Part shown: one piece after another, positions 8,472 through 18,379 of the stretch
Numbering within the stretch: position 1 is the stretch's first letter
Layout of the letters: each line of letters opens with the position of its first letter
Origin: Arthrobacter sp. Soil763
GTDB taxonomy: Bacteria > Actinomycetota > Actinomycetes > Actinomycetales > Micrococcaceae
Assembly (NCBI RefSeq): GCF_001428365.1
Contig: NZ_LMSH01000003.1
Coordinates: forward strand, 686,978 to 750,977
Reading direction: 5' to 3'
DNA: 64,000 nt
Made by a program: the position numbers and the translations under genes
Notes under the pieces: model-generated
Told to the model about the DNA's origin: nothing
What the model saw: only the letters and a program-made list of their open reading frames with translations
Databases searched by the model: none

Positions 8472-9029
8472 CTAGAGGGTGAAGCTGTTGGCCGGTTTGG
8501 CCGAGTGCTTGAGCTTGAAGTCAGTCCCGTTGTACGGCGCCGCTCCGATGCTCAGCTTGGTGAAGTCCAGATCCTCGCCCCGGATGCAGACCTTGATCGC
8601 GTTGACGGTCTTGTTGACCTCCGGCGTGAGGCAGAAGATGTTGAGCTTGGCGTCGGAGAACTCGGAGCGGTCCACTACGCCCAGACCGCGCCAGGCGAGG
8701 TGGCCGATCAGGGCGTCCTTGGCCTTTTCCTCCAGGTAGCGGTCGCGGCTGGTGCCGTCCTTGGTCTTGAGCGCGTACTGCGCCACCACCCAGAACTGGT
8801 CCTCGTCAGGGATCTCCGCGTAGCCGTCCTCGGCGCACTGTGCCGCAAAGGCTTCCATGAGCCCCTCACCGGCGGCGGCGTCGGCTGCCTCGGTTTCCTC
8901 GGTCGTGCTCTGGTGCCCGACGACGCCGTAGTTCATCACGAACTCGTGGTACTCCTCGTCGATCCAGGCTTCCCGGAAGTGCAGGGTGCCTTCCTCGTCG
9001 CGCTTGTAGAGGCGGATGATGCCGCTCAT
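8472..9029 (-). CDS. hypothetical protein with a WGR-like N-terminal region, 185 aa
   Basis: No named family recognised with certainty. Residues 1-75 follow the pattern of a WGR domain: an opening RLYKRDEEGTLHFREAWID, then a hydrophobic strand, then NYGVVGHQST where WGR proteins have WGRIGT-like residues, then an Ala-rich helix and a GYAEI segment. The W-G-R triad itself reads Y-G-V, so this would be a divergent member. The C-terminal 110 residues are mixed alpha/beta and unknown. The ATG at 9027-9029 was chosen because this is where the protein-like sequence begins. It lies 21 nt downstream of the dxs stop and is probably co-transcribed with dxs. Confidence 0.65.
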   Translation of the reverse strand: MSGIIRLYKRDEEGTLHFREAWIDEEYHEFVMNYGVVGHQSTTEETEAADAAAGEGLMEAFAAQCAEDGYAEIPDEDQFWVVAQYALKTKDGTSRDRYLEEKAKDALIGHLAWRGLGVVDRSEFSDAKLNIFCLTPEVNKTVNAIKVCIRGEDLDFTKLSIGAAPYNGTDFKLKHSAKPANSFTL

Positions 9030-9049
9030 GGTCGTCCCTTCGGTGGCGG

Positions 9050-11023
9050 TCACAGGATCGGCAGGCTTCCGGTGCTGGGGTGTTGCTGGCCGGGCAGCGG
9101 CCGGGCGAAGGGCACCTTCGTGCCCAGGACCTGCGCGACAACGTCGTGGGTGATCTGCTGCGCCGTCAGGCCGACCCGCTCCAGCACCTGGTTCCGGCTG
9201 CCGTGGTCCAGGAACTCGACCGGCAACCCCACCTCGTTGAGGGCGGTGTCCACGCCCGCGGCCCGCATCTCCTGGCGGATCCGGGAGCCGACGCCGCCGG
9301 CCCGGACGCCGTCCTCGATGCAGACCACGAGGCGGTGGTGGGAGGCGAGGGCCACGACGGACTTCGGCACCGGAAGCACCCAGCGCGGGTCGACCACGGT
9401 GGAACTGATGCCCTGCGCGCCGAGCCGGCTGGAGACGTCCAGCGCGAGTTCGGACATGGCGCCGACACTGACGATCAGCACGTCGTTCTCGCTGGAGCCT
9501 GCGGGCCGGCGGGCGAGGACGTCCACGCCGTCGCTGAGCCGTTCGATCGCCTCGACCTCGGCGCCGACGGTGCCCTTGGAGTAGCGGATCACGGTGGGGG
9601 CGTCCTCGACCGCGACCGCCTCGCGCAGTTCCTCCCGCAGCCGGGTGGCGTCGCGGGGGGCGGCAAGGTGCAGGCCGGGCACGATCTGGACCATGGCCAT
9701 GTCCCACATGCCGTGGTGGCTGGCGCCGTCGGGCCCGGTGACCCCGGCCCGGTCCAGCACCACGGTGACGCCGGCCTTGTGCAGGGCGACGTCCATCAGC
9801 AGCTGGTCAAAGGCCCGGTTGAGGAACGTGGCGTAGACCGCCACGACGGGGTGCAGGCCGCCGAACGCCATGCCGGCGGCGGAGGTCAGCGCGTGCTGTT
9901 CGGCGATGCCGACGTCGAAGACCCGCTCGGGGTGGCGCGCGGCGAACTTGTGCAGCCCAACGGGGATCAGCATGGCGCCGGTGATCCCGACGATGTCCTT
10001 GCGTTCGTCGGCGATCTCGGCGATTTCGTCAGCGAAGACCGAGGTCCAGGACTTCGCTCCCCCGGCCTCGGTGGGTTCACCGGTTTCCGGATCGATGATG
10101 CCGACGGCGTGGAACTGGTCCGCCTCGTGCGCCCGGGCGGGGGCGTAGCCGTGGCCCTTTTCGGTCATAGCGTGGACGATCACGGGTCCGGCGTAGTTCT
10201 TCGCCGTGGCCAGCGCGTTCTCCATGGCCTGCAGGTTGTGTCCGTCCACCGGGCCGATGTACTTCATGCCGAGGTCTTCGAACATGCCCTGCGGCGCCCA
10301 CCAGTCCTTGATGCCTTTTTTCATGGCGTGCAGGCTCTTGTAGGTGAACTGTCCGGCCGGGCCGCCGTTCTGCAGCCGCTTCTTCCACCAGTCGAGGGCG
10401 CCTTCGTAGGCAGGCGCCGCGCGGAGCGAGTCGATGGTGGGCCGCAGCGAGGCGAGGTAGTCGGCGACGCCGCCGACGGTCGGGGCGTAGGAGCGGCCGT
10501 TGTCGTTGACGACGATGACGACGCGGCGCTTCTTGTCCGCGGCGATGTTGTTGATGGCCTCCCAGGCCATGCCGCCGGTGAGGGCACCGTCGCCGACGAC
10601 GGCGATCACGTACCGGTCGCCGTCGCCGGTGAGCTGGCGGGCGCGGGAAATGCCGTCGGCCCAGGACAGCGAGGAAGACGCGTGGGAGCTTTCGACGATG
10701 TCGTGCTCTGACTCACCCCGGTCCGGGTAGCCGGAGAGCCCGCCCTGCTGACGGAGGGTGCTGAAGTCCTGCCGTCCGGTGAGGAGCTTGTGCACGTAGG
10801 ACTGGTGGCCGGTGTCGAAGACGATGCTGTCGCGCGGGGAATCGAAGATCCGGTGCACCGCAATGGTGAGTTCGACGACGCCCAGGTTCGGTCCGAGGTG
10901 GCCGCCGGTCTGGGACACGTTGCCGATGAGGAATTCCCTGACCTCGGCGGCGAGCTGGTCCAGCTGCGCCTGCGACAGTTTGCTCAGGTCCTGCGGATTC
11001 CGGATGGTCTCCAAGATTCCCAA
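9050..11023 (-). CDS. dxs: 1-deoxy-D-xylulose-5-phosphate synthase
   Basis: First enzyme of the MEP isoprenoid pathway, condensing pyruvate and glyceraldehyde 3-phosphate with thiamine diphosphate in the cytoplasm. Seen: [16 protein letters not shown], the ThDP-binding [15 protein letters not shown] motif, the transketolase-type pyrimidine domain with [11 protein letters not shown], and [15 protein letters not shown]. The length of about 657 residues fits the family. I prefer a TTG start at 11021-11023, giving [12 protein letters not shown], because AAGGAGG ends 5 nt before it. An ATG at 11050 would add nine residues that include the Shine-Dalgarno site. It is probably transcribed alone or with the small gene after it. 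Confidence 0.95.
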   Translation of the reverse strand: MGILETIRNPQDLSKLSQAQLDQLAAEVREFLIGNVSQTGGHLGPNLGVVELTIAVHRIFDSPRDSIVFDTGHQSYVHKLLTGRQDFSTLRQQGGLSGYPDRGESEHDIVESSHASSSLSWADGISRARQLTGDGDRYVIAVVGDGALTGGMAWEAINNIAADKKRRVVIVVNDNGRSYAPTVGGVADYLASLRPTIDSLRAAPAYEGALDWWKKRLQNGGPAGQFTYKSLHAMKKGIKDWWAPQGMFEDLGMKYIGPVDGHNLQAMENALATAKNYAGPVIVHAMTEKGHGYAPARAHEADQFHAVGIIDPETGEPTEAGGAKSWTSVFADEIAEIADERKDIVGITGAMLIPVGLHKFAARHPERVFDVGIAEQHALTSAAGMAFGGLHPVVAVYATFLNRAFDQLLMDVALHKAGVTVVLDRAGVTGPDGASHHGMWDMAMVQIVPGLHLAAPRDATRLREELREAVAVEDAPTVIRYSKGTVGAEVEAIERLSDGVDVLARRPAGSSENDVLIVSVGAMSELALDVSSRLGAQGISSTVVDPRWVLPVPKSVVALASHHRLVVCIEDGVRAGGVGSRIRQEMRAAGVDTALNEVGLPVEFLDHGSRNQVLERVGLTAQQITHDVVAQVLGTKVPFARPLPGQQHPSTGSLPIL

Positions 11024-11094
11024 CGGCCCCTCCTTGCGGGTAGTAGACATGCCTTTTAACTCTAACGCCTCGGCGCCGGGCCGGGCGCCGGAAC

Positions 11095-11135
11095 GCGAAA
11101 GCCCCGGTCCGTCGGGGACGGGCCGGGGCTTTCGC
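11095..11135. terminator. hairpin between dxs and acnA (upstream element)
   Basis: Arms of about 16 nt (11095-11110 and 11120-11135) with one mismatch enclose a 9-nt loop. The stem is flanked by A-rich and T-rich ends (GAAAGCCCC/GGGGCTTTC). It lies downstream of acnA on the minus strand, before dxs. Confidence 0.6.
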
Positions 11136-11182
11136 GGTCTGTTACCGGACTGCCGCTAGCTAGCGGAGACGATCTCCGCGCT

Positions 11183-11227
11183 CCCGTGGTAAACCCGGCG
11201 GAAAAGCGTTGCCGGGTTTACCACGGG
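11183..11227. terminator. perfect 17-bp stem directly after acnA
   Basis: Perfect inverted repeat (11183-11199 and 11211-11227) with an 11-nt loop, starting 3 nt after the aconitase stop codon. It is probably the transcription terminator or an mRNA 3'-end stabiliser for acnA. A second short palindrome, GCGGAGA/TCTCCGC, sits at 11163-11179. Confidence 0.75.
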
Positions 11228-11230
11228 TCC

Positions 11231-14041
11231 CTACGCGGAGATCTGGCGCAGCACGTACTGCAGAATGCCGCCGTTGCGGTAGTAGTCGGCTTCACCCGGG
11301 GTATCGATGCGCAGGACCGCATCGAAGGACTTGGTGGAGCCGTCTTCGGCCGTGGCGGTGACCTTGAGCGTCTTCGGCGTGGTGCCTTCGTTCAGGGCGG
11401 TGACGCCCTCAACGGCGAAGGTCTCGGTGCCGGTGAGACCCAGGCTGGCGGCGTTCTCGCCGGCCGGGTACTGCAGCGGGAGGACGCCCATGCCGATCAG
11501 GTTGGAGCGGTGAATACGCTCGTAGCTTTCGGCGATGACGGCCTTGACGCCCAGCAGCGCGGTGCCCTTGGCGGCCCAGTCACGGGACGAGCCGGAGCCG
11601 TACTCCTTGCCGGCCAGGACGACCAGCGGGGTGCCGGCGGCCTGGTAGTTCTGCGCGGCGTCGTACACGTAGGCCTGCGGGCCGTCCGCCTGGGTGAAGT
11701 CACGGGTGAACCCGCCCTCCACGCCGTCGAGCAGCTGGTTCTTGATCCGGATGTTCGCGAACGTGCCGCGGATCATGACCTCGTGGTTGCCTCGGCGGGA
11801 GCCGTAGGAGTTGAAGTCCTTGCGCTCCACACCGTTGGCCAGCAGGTACTGGCCGGCCGGGGTGTCGGACTTGAAGGAACCGGCCGGGGAGATGTGGTCC
11901 GTGGTGACCGAGTCGCCGAGCTTGAGCAGCACGCGCGCACCGGTGATGTCCTGGACCGGCTCCGGCTGGGCCTTCATACCCTCGAAGTACGGGGGCTTCC
12001 GGACGTAGGTGGACTTCTCGTCCCACGCGAAGGTGTCACCGGCGGGCGTGTCGAGCGCCTTCCAGCGGTCGTCGCCTTCGAAGACGCCTTCGTAGCCGCG
12101 GGCGAACATGCCCTTGTCGATCGAGGAGTCGATGACTTCCTGCACCTCGGACGGGCTGGGCCAGATGTCCTTCAGGAAGACGTCGTTGCCGGCTTCGTCC
12201 TGGCCCAGGGGGTCGGTTTCGAAGTCGAAGTCCATAGAACCGGCCAGGGCGTAGGCGATGACCAGCGGCGGGGAGGCCAGGTAGTTCATCTTGACGTCCG
12301 GGTTGATCCGGCCTTCGAAGTTGCGGTTGCCGGAGAGCACGGCGGTGACGGAGAGGTCGTTGGCCTGGATGGCCTCGGAGATCTCGGCGTCCAGCGGGCC
12401 GGAGTTGCCGATGCAGGTGGCGCAGCCGTAGCCGACGATGTAGAAGCCGAGCTTCTCCAGGTACGGGGTCAGGCCCGACTTGTTGTAGTAGTCGGTGACA
12501 ACCTTGGAACCGGGGGCGACAGAGGTCTTGACCCACGGCTTCGAGGCCAGGCCCTTGTCCACGGCATTGCGGGCCAGCAGGGCGGCGGCCAGCATCACGG
12601 ACGGGTTCGAGGTGTTGGTGCAGGAGGTGATCGAGGCGATCGACACTGCGCCGTGGTCCAGCTCAAATTCGCGTCCGTCAGCGGTCTTCACGGCCACCGT
12701 CTTGGACGGGCGGCCGTTGGACTTAGGCCCGTGCGAGTGCGGGGCCTGGTCCGTCAGGTGCGTGCCGGAGGCGTTGAAGGACGGGGCGTCGGAAGCGGGG
12801 AAGCTTTCGTCGATGGCCTCGTCGACGCTGCCGTCGGCGAGGTCTTCCTTCACGTAGTTGCGCAGGTCTTCACGGAACTGGGCCTTGGACTCGCTGAGGA
12901 TGATGCGGTCCTGCGGGCGCTTCGGGCCGGAGATCGACGGGACAACCGTCGACAGGTCCAGCTCGAGGTACTCGGAGAACTTGATCTCGCGGGAGGGGTC
13001 GTGCCAGAGGCCCTGTTCCTTCGCGTAGGCCTCGACGAGGGCGACGTTCTCCTCGGAGCGGCCGGTCAGGCGCAGGTAGTCGAGGGTGACGTCGTCGATC
13101 GGGAACATCGCGGCGGTGGAGCCGAATTCGGGGCTCATGTTGCCGATGGTGGCGCGGTTGGCCAGCGGCACGGCCGCGACGCCTTCGCCGTAGAATTCCA
13201 CGAACTTGCCGACCACGCCGTGCTGGCGCAGCTGCTCGGTGATGGTGAGCACGACGTCGGTGGCGGTGGCGCCGGCCGGGATGGAGCCGGTCAGCTTGAA
13301 GCCGACGACGCGCGGGATCAGCATGGAGACGGGCTGGCCGAGCATGGCAGCCTCGGCTTCGATGCCGCCGACGCCCCAGCCGAGCACGCCGAGGCCGTTG
13401 ACCATGGTGGTGTGCGAGTCGGTGCCGACGCAGGTGTCCGGGTAGGCACGGACGACGCCGTCAACTTCGCGGGTCATGACGGTGCGGGCCAGGTACTCGA
13501 TGTTGACCTGGTGCACGATGCCGGTTCCCGGCGGGACGACCTTGAAGTCGTCGAACGCGGTCTGGCCCCACCGGAGGAACTGGTACCGCTCGCCGTTGCG
13601 CTGGTACTCGATCTCCATGTTGCGCTCGAGGGCGCCGGAGTTGCCGAAGGCGTCGATCTGCACGGAGTGGTCGATCACCATCTCCGCCGGTGCCAGCGGG
13701 TTGACCCGCTTGGGGTCGCCGCCGAGTTCCTTGACGGCCTCGCGCATGGTGGCAAGGTCGACAACGCAGGGCACGCCGGTGAAGTCCTGCATGATCACGC
13801 GCGCCGGCGTGAACTGGATTTCGGTGTCGGGCTCGGCGTCGGGGTTCCACCCCGCCAGGGCGCGGACGTGGTCGGCCGTGATGTTGGCGCCGTCCTCAGT
13901 CCGCAGCAGGTTTTCAAGCAATACCTTGAGGCTGAACGGAAGGTTTTCTGCACCTTCAACGGAGTTCAACCGGAAAATTTCGTATTCGGTACCGGCTACA
14001 TTAAGTTGGCCTTTTGAACCGAAGCTGTCCACAGTGCTCAT
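11231..14041 (-). CDS. acnA: aconitate hydratase A
   Basis: The TCA-cycle enzyme isomerising citrate to isocitrate with a [4Fe-4S] cluster; 936 residues, the usual length for actinobacterial AcnA/IRP-type aconitases. Cluster cysteines are seen in [10 protein letters not shown] and in [12 protein letters not shown]. Also seen are the N-terminal LLENLLR and [12 protein letters not shown] regions and the swivel-domain motif [19 protein letters not shown]. The ATG start has GAGAGGAG about 7 nt upstream. The 180-nt leader contains an 8+8 palindrome resembling a DtxR/IdeR iron box, which would fit iron control. A strong terminator follows the gene. The reverse complement is open over nearly the whole length but is only a compositional shadow. 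Confidence 0.97.
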   Translation of the reverse strand: MSTVDSFGSKGQLNVAGTEYEIFRLNSVEGAENLPFSLKVLLENLLRTEDGANITADHVRALAGWNPDAEPDTEIQFTPARVIMQDFTGVPCVVDLATMREAVKELGGDPKRVNPLAPAEMVIDHSVQIDAFGNSGALERNMEIEYQRNGERYQFLRWGQTAFDDFKVVPPGTGIVHQVNIEYLARTVMTREVDGVVRAYPDTCVGTDSHTTMVNGLGVLGWGVGGIEAEAAMLGQPVSMLIPRVVGFKLTGSIPAGATATDVVLTITEQLRQHGVVGKFVEFYGEGVAAVPLANRATIGNMSPEFGSTAAMFPIDDVTLDYLRLTGRSEENVALVEAYAKEQGLWHDPSREIKFSEYLELDLSTVVPSISGPKRPQDRIILSESKAQFREDLRNYVKEDLADGSVDEAIDESFPASDAPSFNASGTHLTDQAPHSHGPKSNGRPSKTVAVKTADGREFELDHGAVSIASITSCTNTSNPSVMLAAALLARNAVDKGLASKPWVKTSVAPGSKVVTDYYNKSGLTPYLEKLGFYIVGYGCATCIGNSGPLDAEISEAIQANDLSVTAVLSGNRNFEGRINPDVKMNYLASPPLVIAYALAGSMDFDFETDPLGQDEAGNDVFLKDIWPSPSEVQEVIDSSIDKGMFARGYEGVFEGDDRWKALDTPAGDTFAWDEKSTYVRKPPYFEGMKAQPEPVQDITGARVLLKLGDSVTTDHISPAGSFKSDTPAGQYLLANGVERKDFNSYGSRRGNHEVMIRGTFANIRIKNQLLDGVEGGFTRDFTQADGPQAYVYDAAQNYQAAGTPLVVLAGKEYGSGSSRDWAAKGTALLGVKAVIAESYERIHRSNLIGMGVLPLQYPAGENAASLGLTGTETFAVEGVTALNEGTTPKTLKVTATAEDGSTKSFDAVLRIDTPGEADYYRNGGILQYVLRQISA

Positions 14042-14094
14042 CGCAGGACTCCTCTCGCAACAGTTTCATCTTTGTCGCGCCGCAGACCCCTAGC

Positions 14095-14114
14095 TAGTTA
14101 GGCTTCCCTAACTA
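14095..14114. promoter_or_regulatory. palindrome upstream of acnA, iron-box-like
   Basis: TAGTTAGG-CTTC-CCTAACTA: perfect 8-bp arms with a 4-nt spacer, 54-73 nt upstream of the acnA ATG. The TTAGG...CCTAA half-sites resemble DtxR/IdeR operators, but with shorter spacing than the classical 19-bp box. The assignment is an inference. Confidence 0.45.
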
Positions 14115-14221
14115 AGACGGGTGTCATGAGGACCACGCGCGGGACGGCCCCTAAGGGCTCCCGTGGCCTTTCAGCAGAGGACAGTGCGCGACGTCGGACT
14201 ACTACCGCCATCCTAGTGGCA

Positions 14222-15577
14222 TCAGCGCCGGGGCGTCAGCAACGCCACAGTCTCCATGTGGTGGGTGTGCGGATACAGGTCGAAGGCCCGCAGCGCCCCG
14301 AGGTCCCACCCGGCCTGCCGAAAGTACCCGACGTCGCGGGCGAACGACGCCGGATCGCAGGAGACATAGGCGACGGCGCGGGGCCCGGACGCGACCAGCT
14401 GGTTCACCACGGCCTTGCCCGCGCCGGCGCGGGGCGGGTCCAGGATGAGCGCGTCGAAGTTGCGTGGCTTCTGCCGCAGCACACGTTCGACCTTGCCCTG
14501 GACGATCTCGACCTGGGGCGCACCGTGCAGGTTCTTGCGCGCGTCCCGGCTGGTGCCCGGTGCGCCCTCCACGGACAGCACGGAGCCGGTGACCCCGACA
14601 GCGTCGGCCAGCGGCGCGGTGAAGAGGCCCGCCCCGGCGTAGAGGTCCGCCACCACCGACCCGGCGGCGAGGTAGCCGCCGTCGTGCAGGAACCCGGTCA
14701 CCGCGCCGACCAGCGTCTCCGGGGCGTCGCGGTGGATCTGCCAGAACCCGTCGCCGGTGACCCGGTAGTCGTGGCCGGCCGCGCTCTCCTGCACCCAGGT
14801 CCGGCCCCGCAGCTGCGTGACCGCTCCGGTGGCGGGATCCAGCTGCGCCACGGAGACGTCGTCCGGCAGCCGGGCGGCAATCGCGGCGAGCCGCTTGGGC
14901 CGGGTGCCGCCGGCGGGCACCAGCAGCACCAGCGGCCGGGAGCCGTTGGCCGGGGCCGCGACCTCGACACGTTCGATCCCCTGCAGGTCAAGGTCCCAGA
15001 GCCGGAGCGCGTTGATCCCGTCGACGGCCAGCGGCATCTCCCGTACGGCGAAGACGGCCTCGGAGCGGTGCGCGTGCATGCCGATCCGGCCGGCGGGCGT
15101 CACGGCGAACCCGGTCCGGGTGCGCCAGCCCAGGCCGGTGCCCGCTGCCGAGGCGGCCTCCCCTACGGCCTCGACCGGAGTCTTCGGGACGTGGAAGCCT
15201 GGTCCGGCCAGCCGGTGCAGCTGTTCGGCCAGCACCTCGGCCTTGAGCCTGCGCTGGCGGGCCAGCGAAATGTGTCCGAGTTCGGCCCCGCCGACCGGCG
15301 GGTGGCCGTGGGACCAGGACCGCTGCGCGTCGGCCGCGTGCCAGAAGTGCTCCACCCGGTCCGGCGAGGGTTCGAGCACCTCGATGACGTTGGCGCGCCA
15401 GAACTTGGCGGACTCGCCGTCCTCGGTGAGCCGGATGCGGACCTTCTCCCCCGGGATGCCGTGCCGGACGAAGATGACCCGCCCCTCGTGCCGGGCCACG
15501 CAGTGGCCGCCGTGGGCGACGGGACCGACGTCGACGGTCAGTTCGGTATGGTCGGTGGTCCCGGTGTCGGTGCTCAT
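14222..15577 (-). CDS. class I SAM-dependent RNA methyltransferase with TRAM domain
   Basis: A 451-residue TrmA/RlmCD-family RNA 5-methyluridine methyltransferase. The N-terminal TRAM domain (about 10-65, VGPVAHGGHCVARHEGRV) binds RNA. The SAM-binding domain has VVADLYAGAGLFTAPLA, the catalytic motifs LDPPRAGAGK and AYVSCDPASFARD (nucleophilic Cys), and the final DLYPHTHHMETVALL. The region that carries a four-cysteine iron-sulfur cluster in RlmD reads HFWHAADAQRSWSHGH and has no cysteine. The target base is unknown. The ATG overlaps the stop of the upstream potassium permease gene (ATGA), so the two are translationally coupled. The same permease/methyltransferase pairing occurs in other actinobacteria. 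Confidence 0.88.
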   Translation of the reverse strand: MSTDTGTTDHTELTVDVGPVAHGGHCVARHEGRVIFVRHGIPGEKVRIRLTEDGESAKFWRANVIEVLEPSPDRVEHFWHAADAQRSWSHGHPPVGGAELGHISLARQRRLKAEVLAEQLHRLAGPGFHVPKTPVEAVGEAASAAGTGLGWRTRTGFAVTPAGRIGMHAHRSEAVFAVREMPLAVDGINALRLWDLDLQGIERVEVAAPANGSRPLVLLVPAGGTRPKRLAAIAARLPDDVSVAQLDPATGAVTQLRGRTWVQESAAGHDYRVTGDGFWQIHRDAPETLVGAVTGFLHDGGYLAAGSVVADLYAGAGLFTAPLADAVGVTGSVLSVEGAPGTSRDARKNLHGAPQVEIVQGKVERVLRQKPRNFDALILDPPRAGAGKAVVNQLVASGPRAVAYVSCDPASFARDVGYFRQAGWDLGALRAFDLYPHTHHMETVALLTPRR

Positions 15578-17550
15578 TGGATATCCTGCAGTCTCTTGGC
15601 TTCTTCGGACGATTTCAGCTGCCACGGGACGCTGGCGACCATGACACCCGGCTCGAAGTGCAGCCGGGTCTTGATCCGCAGCGCCGTCTGGTTGTGCACC
15701 AGCTGCTCCCACCACTTGCCGACGACGTATTCCGGGATGTAGACGACGATCAGGTCGCGCGGCGAATCGCGCCGCATGTTCTTGATGTACTCCATGATCG
15801 GAGTGACCGTTTCCCGGAAGGGGCTGGCCAGCACGGTCAGCGGCACCGGGATCTCCAGCTTTTCCCAGTCCGCCAGGGTTTGTTCGGTTTCCTCCGGGCT
15901 GATGTCCACGGTGATGGCGTCCAGCCGGGAGGGCCGGGAGGCGCGGGCGTAGGCCAGCGCGCGCAGCACGGGCTTGCGCACGTGCGAGACCAGCAGCACG
16001 GCGTGCACGCGGGTGGGCAGCGCCCGCGGCGAGGAGTCCTCGTCCACGGCCAGTTCCTTGGCCACGTTGTCATAGTGCGCCCGGATGCTCCACATAATGA
16101 GGAACAGGATGAACATGGCCAGCAGCGCGATCCAGGCGCCCTGCTCGAACTTGGTGATCAGCACGATCACCAGGACCAGGGCGGTCATGCCGAAACCGAT
16201 GGTGTTAATGGTGCGGGACTTCAGCATGCGCAGCTTCGCCGCCGGGTCCTTGGCGAGCTTCAGCTCCCGGCCCCAGTGCCGGATCATGCCCAGCTGGCTC
16301 AAGGTGAAGGAGATGAACACCCCCACGATGTAGAGCTGGATGAGTTTGGTGACGTCGGCGTCGAAGGAGATGATCAGCACCAGGGCGCCGGCGGCCAGCG
16401 CCAGCACGCCGTTGCTGAACGCGAGGCGGTCGCCGCGGGTGCGGAGCTGGCGGGGCAGGTACCCGTCCTGGGCAAGGATCGAGCCGAGCACCGGGAAGCC
16501 GTTGAAGGCGGTGTTGGAGGCGAACACCAGGATCACGCCGGTGGCAGCGACCACGATGTAGAACGGGATGGAGCCGGGACCGAAGACGGTCTGGGCGATC
16601 TGGCTGATGGCGGGGTTCTGGATGTAGCCCTCGGGCAGCGGCTGGCCGTTGAGCAGGAACTCCCTGGCCGGGTCCAGCACGATGTGCACCTTGGTGGCGT
16701 TGGCCAGGTAAATGATGCCGGCCAGCATCGAGGCGGCGATCGCGCCGAGGAGCAGCAGCGTGGTGGCCGCGTTCTTGCTCTTGGGTTTCTGGAAGTTCGG
16801 GACGCCGTTGCTGATGGCCTCGACGCCGGTGAGGGCGGCGGCACCGGAGGAGAAGGCCCGCAGCAGCAGGAACGCCCCGGCGAGGCCGACCAGGCCGTCG
16901 TCGAAGCCCGGCGTCGGGACGATCTCAAACGCAGCCGACGGCGCTTGGCCGAGCTGCCCGGTGGCGGCCTGGAAGATACCCACGGCCGTCATGCCCAGGA
17001 TGGAGAACATAAAGATGTACGTGGGCACCGCGAACACCGTGCCCGCTTCGCGGATGCCGCGCAGGTTCACCAGGGCCAGGATCACGACGCCGATCGTGGC
17101 GATCGCGGCCTGCTGGCCGTGCAGCGACGGGACGGCGGTGGTCAGGTAGGCGGCGGCCGAGGACATCGACACCGCGACGGTGAGCACGTAGTCCACCAGC
17201 AGGGCGGAGGCAACCGTGAGCCCGGCGTACTTGCCCAAGTTCTCGTTGGCGATCTCGTAGTCGCCGCCGCCCGAGGGGTAGGCGTGGACATTCTGCCGGT
17301 AGGAGGCGACCACGGTCAGCAGCACCACCATGACGGCCAGTCCCACCCAGGGCGAGAACGCGACGGCGCTGACGCCGGCCAGGGCCAGGGTGAGCAGGAT
17401 TTCGTCCGGGGCGTAGGCCACCGAGGACAGCGCGTCCGAGGCGAAGATGGGCAGCGCAATCCGCTTCGGCAGCAGGGTGTGGGCCAGACGGTCGTTCCGG
17501 AAGGGCCTGCCTACCAGCACGCGCTTCACGGCGTTGAAAATTGTCAGCAC
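15574..17550 (-). CDS. APC-superfamily permease, KimA-like potassium transporter
   Basis: A 658-residue membrane protein with 12 predicted helices and a soluble C-terminal region of about 150 residues. Databases usually label it an amino-acid permease, but the sequence follows Bacillus KimA (YdaO), a potassium importer, closely: FASDALSSVAYAPDEIL, SYRQNVHAYPSGGGDYEIANENLG and LLVDYVLTVAVSMSS. Asp39, Tyr46 and Asp120 occupy positions equivalent to the K+-binding Asp36, Tyr43 and Asp117 of KimA. The cytoplasmic domain (HAVLLVSHVRKP onward) is where KimA binds c-di-AMP. It is divergent from two TrkA/RCK genes and coupled to a methyltransferase. The start is GTG with no Shine-Dalgarno site, preceded 6 nt upstream by a -10 box (leaderless). 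Confidence 0.85.
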   Translation of the reverse strand: MLTIFNAVKRVLVGRPFRNDRLAHTLLPKRIALPIFASDALSSVAYAPDEILLTLALAGVSAVAFSPWVGLAVMVVLLTVVASYRQNVHAYPSGGGDYEIANENLGKYAGLTVASALLVDYVLTVAVSMSSAAAYLTTAVPSLHGQQAAIATIGVVILALVNLRGIREAGTVFAVPTYIFMFSILGMTAVGIFQAATGQLGQAPSAAFEIVPTPGFDDGLVGLAGAFLLLRAFSSGAAALTGVEAISNGVPNFQKPKSKNAATTLLLLGAIAASMLAGIIYLANATKVHIVLDPAREFLLNGQPLPEGYIQNPAISQIAQTVFGPGSIPFYIVVAATGVILVFASNTAFNGFPVLGSILAQDGYLPRQLRTRGDRLAFSNGVLALAAGALVLIISFDADVTKLIQLYIVGVFISFTLSQLGMIRHWGRELKLAKDPAAKLRMLKSRTINTIGFGMTALVLVIVLITKFEQGAWIALLAMFILFLIMWSIRAHYDNVAKELAVDEDSSPRALPTRVHAVLLVSHVRKPVLRALAYARASRPSRLDAITVDISPEETEQTLADWEKLEIPVPLTVLASPFRETVTPIMEYIKNMRRDSPRDLIVVYIPEYVVGKWWEQLVHNQTALRIKTRLHFEPGVMVASVPWQLKSSEEAKRLQDIQ

Positions 17551-17556
17551 CAGACA

Positions 17557-17585
17557 AAGTTAGTCTGATTCGCACGCGATGTCAT
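17557..17585 (-). promoter_or_regulatory. promoter of the KimA-like permease, predicted leaderless
   Basis: ATGACA (17580-17585), a 17-nt spacer, then TAACTT (17557-17562). The GTG start codon begins 7 nt after the -10, so transcription should start on it. A short dyad, CAGAC-N7-GTCTG (17551-17567), overlaps the -10. Confidence 0.6.
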
Positions 17586-17707
17586 GACGGCGGGAATCCG
17601 CCCGGCTGCTGCCGGTCCGGGCCGGGACGCCACGCTCCGCCGCCCGCACCGGCTGCCGCCGGTAGAGTTTTAGGCAGCAACAGACACAGACGCTTAAGGA
17701 GGCACGT

Positions 17708-18379
17708 GTGGCGCACTTCGTGATCATGGGTTGCGGCCGCGTCGGGGCAACCCTGGCGCACACCCTGGAGGACGCCGGCCATTCGGTCGCGATCATCGAC
17801 CAGGACGACCGTGCCTTCCGGCGGCTCCGCACCGGCTTCTCCGGCCGCAAGGTCACCGGCGTCGGCTTCGACCGCGAAACGCTCAAGCAGGCCGGGGTCG
17901 AAGAGGCGTACGCCTTCGCAGCGGTCTCCAGCGGCGACAACTCCAACATCCTGGCCACCCGGGTGGCGCGCGAGACGTTCCATGTCCCCCACGTCGTGGC
18001 CCGGATCTACGATCCCGGCCGCGCCGAGATCTACCAGCGCCTGGGCATCCCCACCGTGGCGGCCGTGCGCTGGAGCGCGGACCAGGTCCTGCGGCGGATC
18101 CTGCCCGAACAGCACCTGGCCGGCGACTTCCGCGACCCGTCGGGCCGGCTCGTGCTGGCCGAGGTGGATGTCGATGCCGCCTGGATCGGCCATCCGGTGG
18201 CCTCCCTGGAGAAGGCCGCGGACATCCGCGTCGCCTACCTCACACGCTTCGGCGAGGGCATCCTGCCGGGCCCGGGCACCATGTACCAGGACGGCGACAC
18301 CGTCCACGCCATGCTGAGTGTGGAGCGCACCTCGGAGGTTGCCCACATCCTCGCCAAGTCCCCCGCCAAGGAGTCCTAA
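17708..18379 (+). CDS. ceoB: TrkA-family potassium uptake regulator (CeoB-like)
   Basis: A 223-residue cytoplasmic RCK/KTN protein. The N-terminal Rossmann domain has GCGRVGATLAHTLEDAGH and the Asp (IDQDD) that binds the ribose of NAD(H) or a nucleotide. The C-terminal half (about 140-220) is an RCK_C/TrkA_C ligand-binding domain. RCK proteins gate potassium transporters or channels. Start: GTG with AAGGAGG 7 nt upstream. The stop is directly followed by the GTG of the second TrkA gene, and the divergent neighbour is a KimA-like potassium permease. A pair of RCK subunits (CeoB/CeoC) beside such a permease is a conserved actinobacterial arrangement. The symbol is by analogy with mycobacteria. 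Confidence 0.88.
   Translation: MAHFVIMGCGRVGATLAHTLEDAGHSVAIIDQDDRAFRRLRTGFSGRKVTGVGFDRETLKQAGVEEAYAFAAVSSGDNSNILATRVARETFHVPHVVARIYDPGRAEIYQRLGIPTVAAVRWSADQVLRRILPEQHLAGDFRDPSGRLVLAEVDVDAAWIGHPVASLEKAADIRVAYLTRFGEGILPGPGTMYQDGDTVHAMLSVERTSEVAHILAKSPAKES

Noticed and set aside
9080..10711. Open frame on the plus strand opposite dxs
   Set aside because: No domain recognised; dxs on the other strand is certain.
11186..14017. Open frame of more than 900 codons on the plus strand opposite acnA
   Set aside because: It mirrors a certain aconitase gene on the minus strand; the frame is open only because of high third-position GC and has no recognisable motif.
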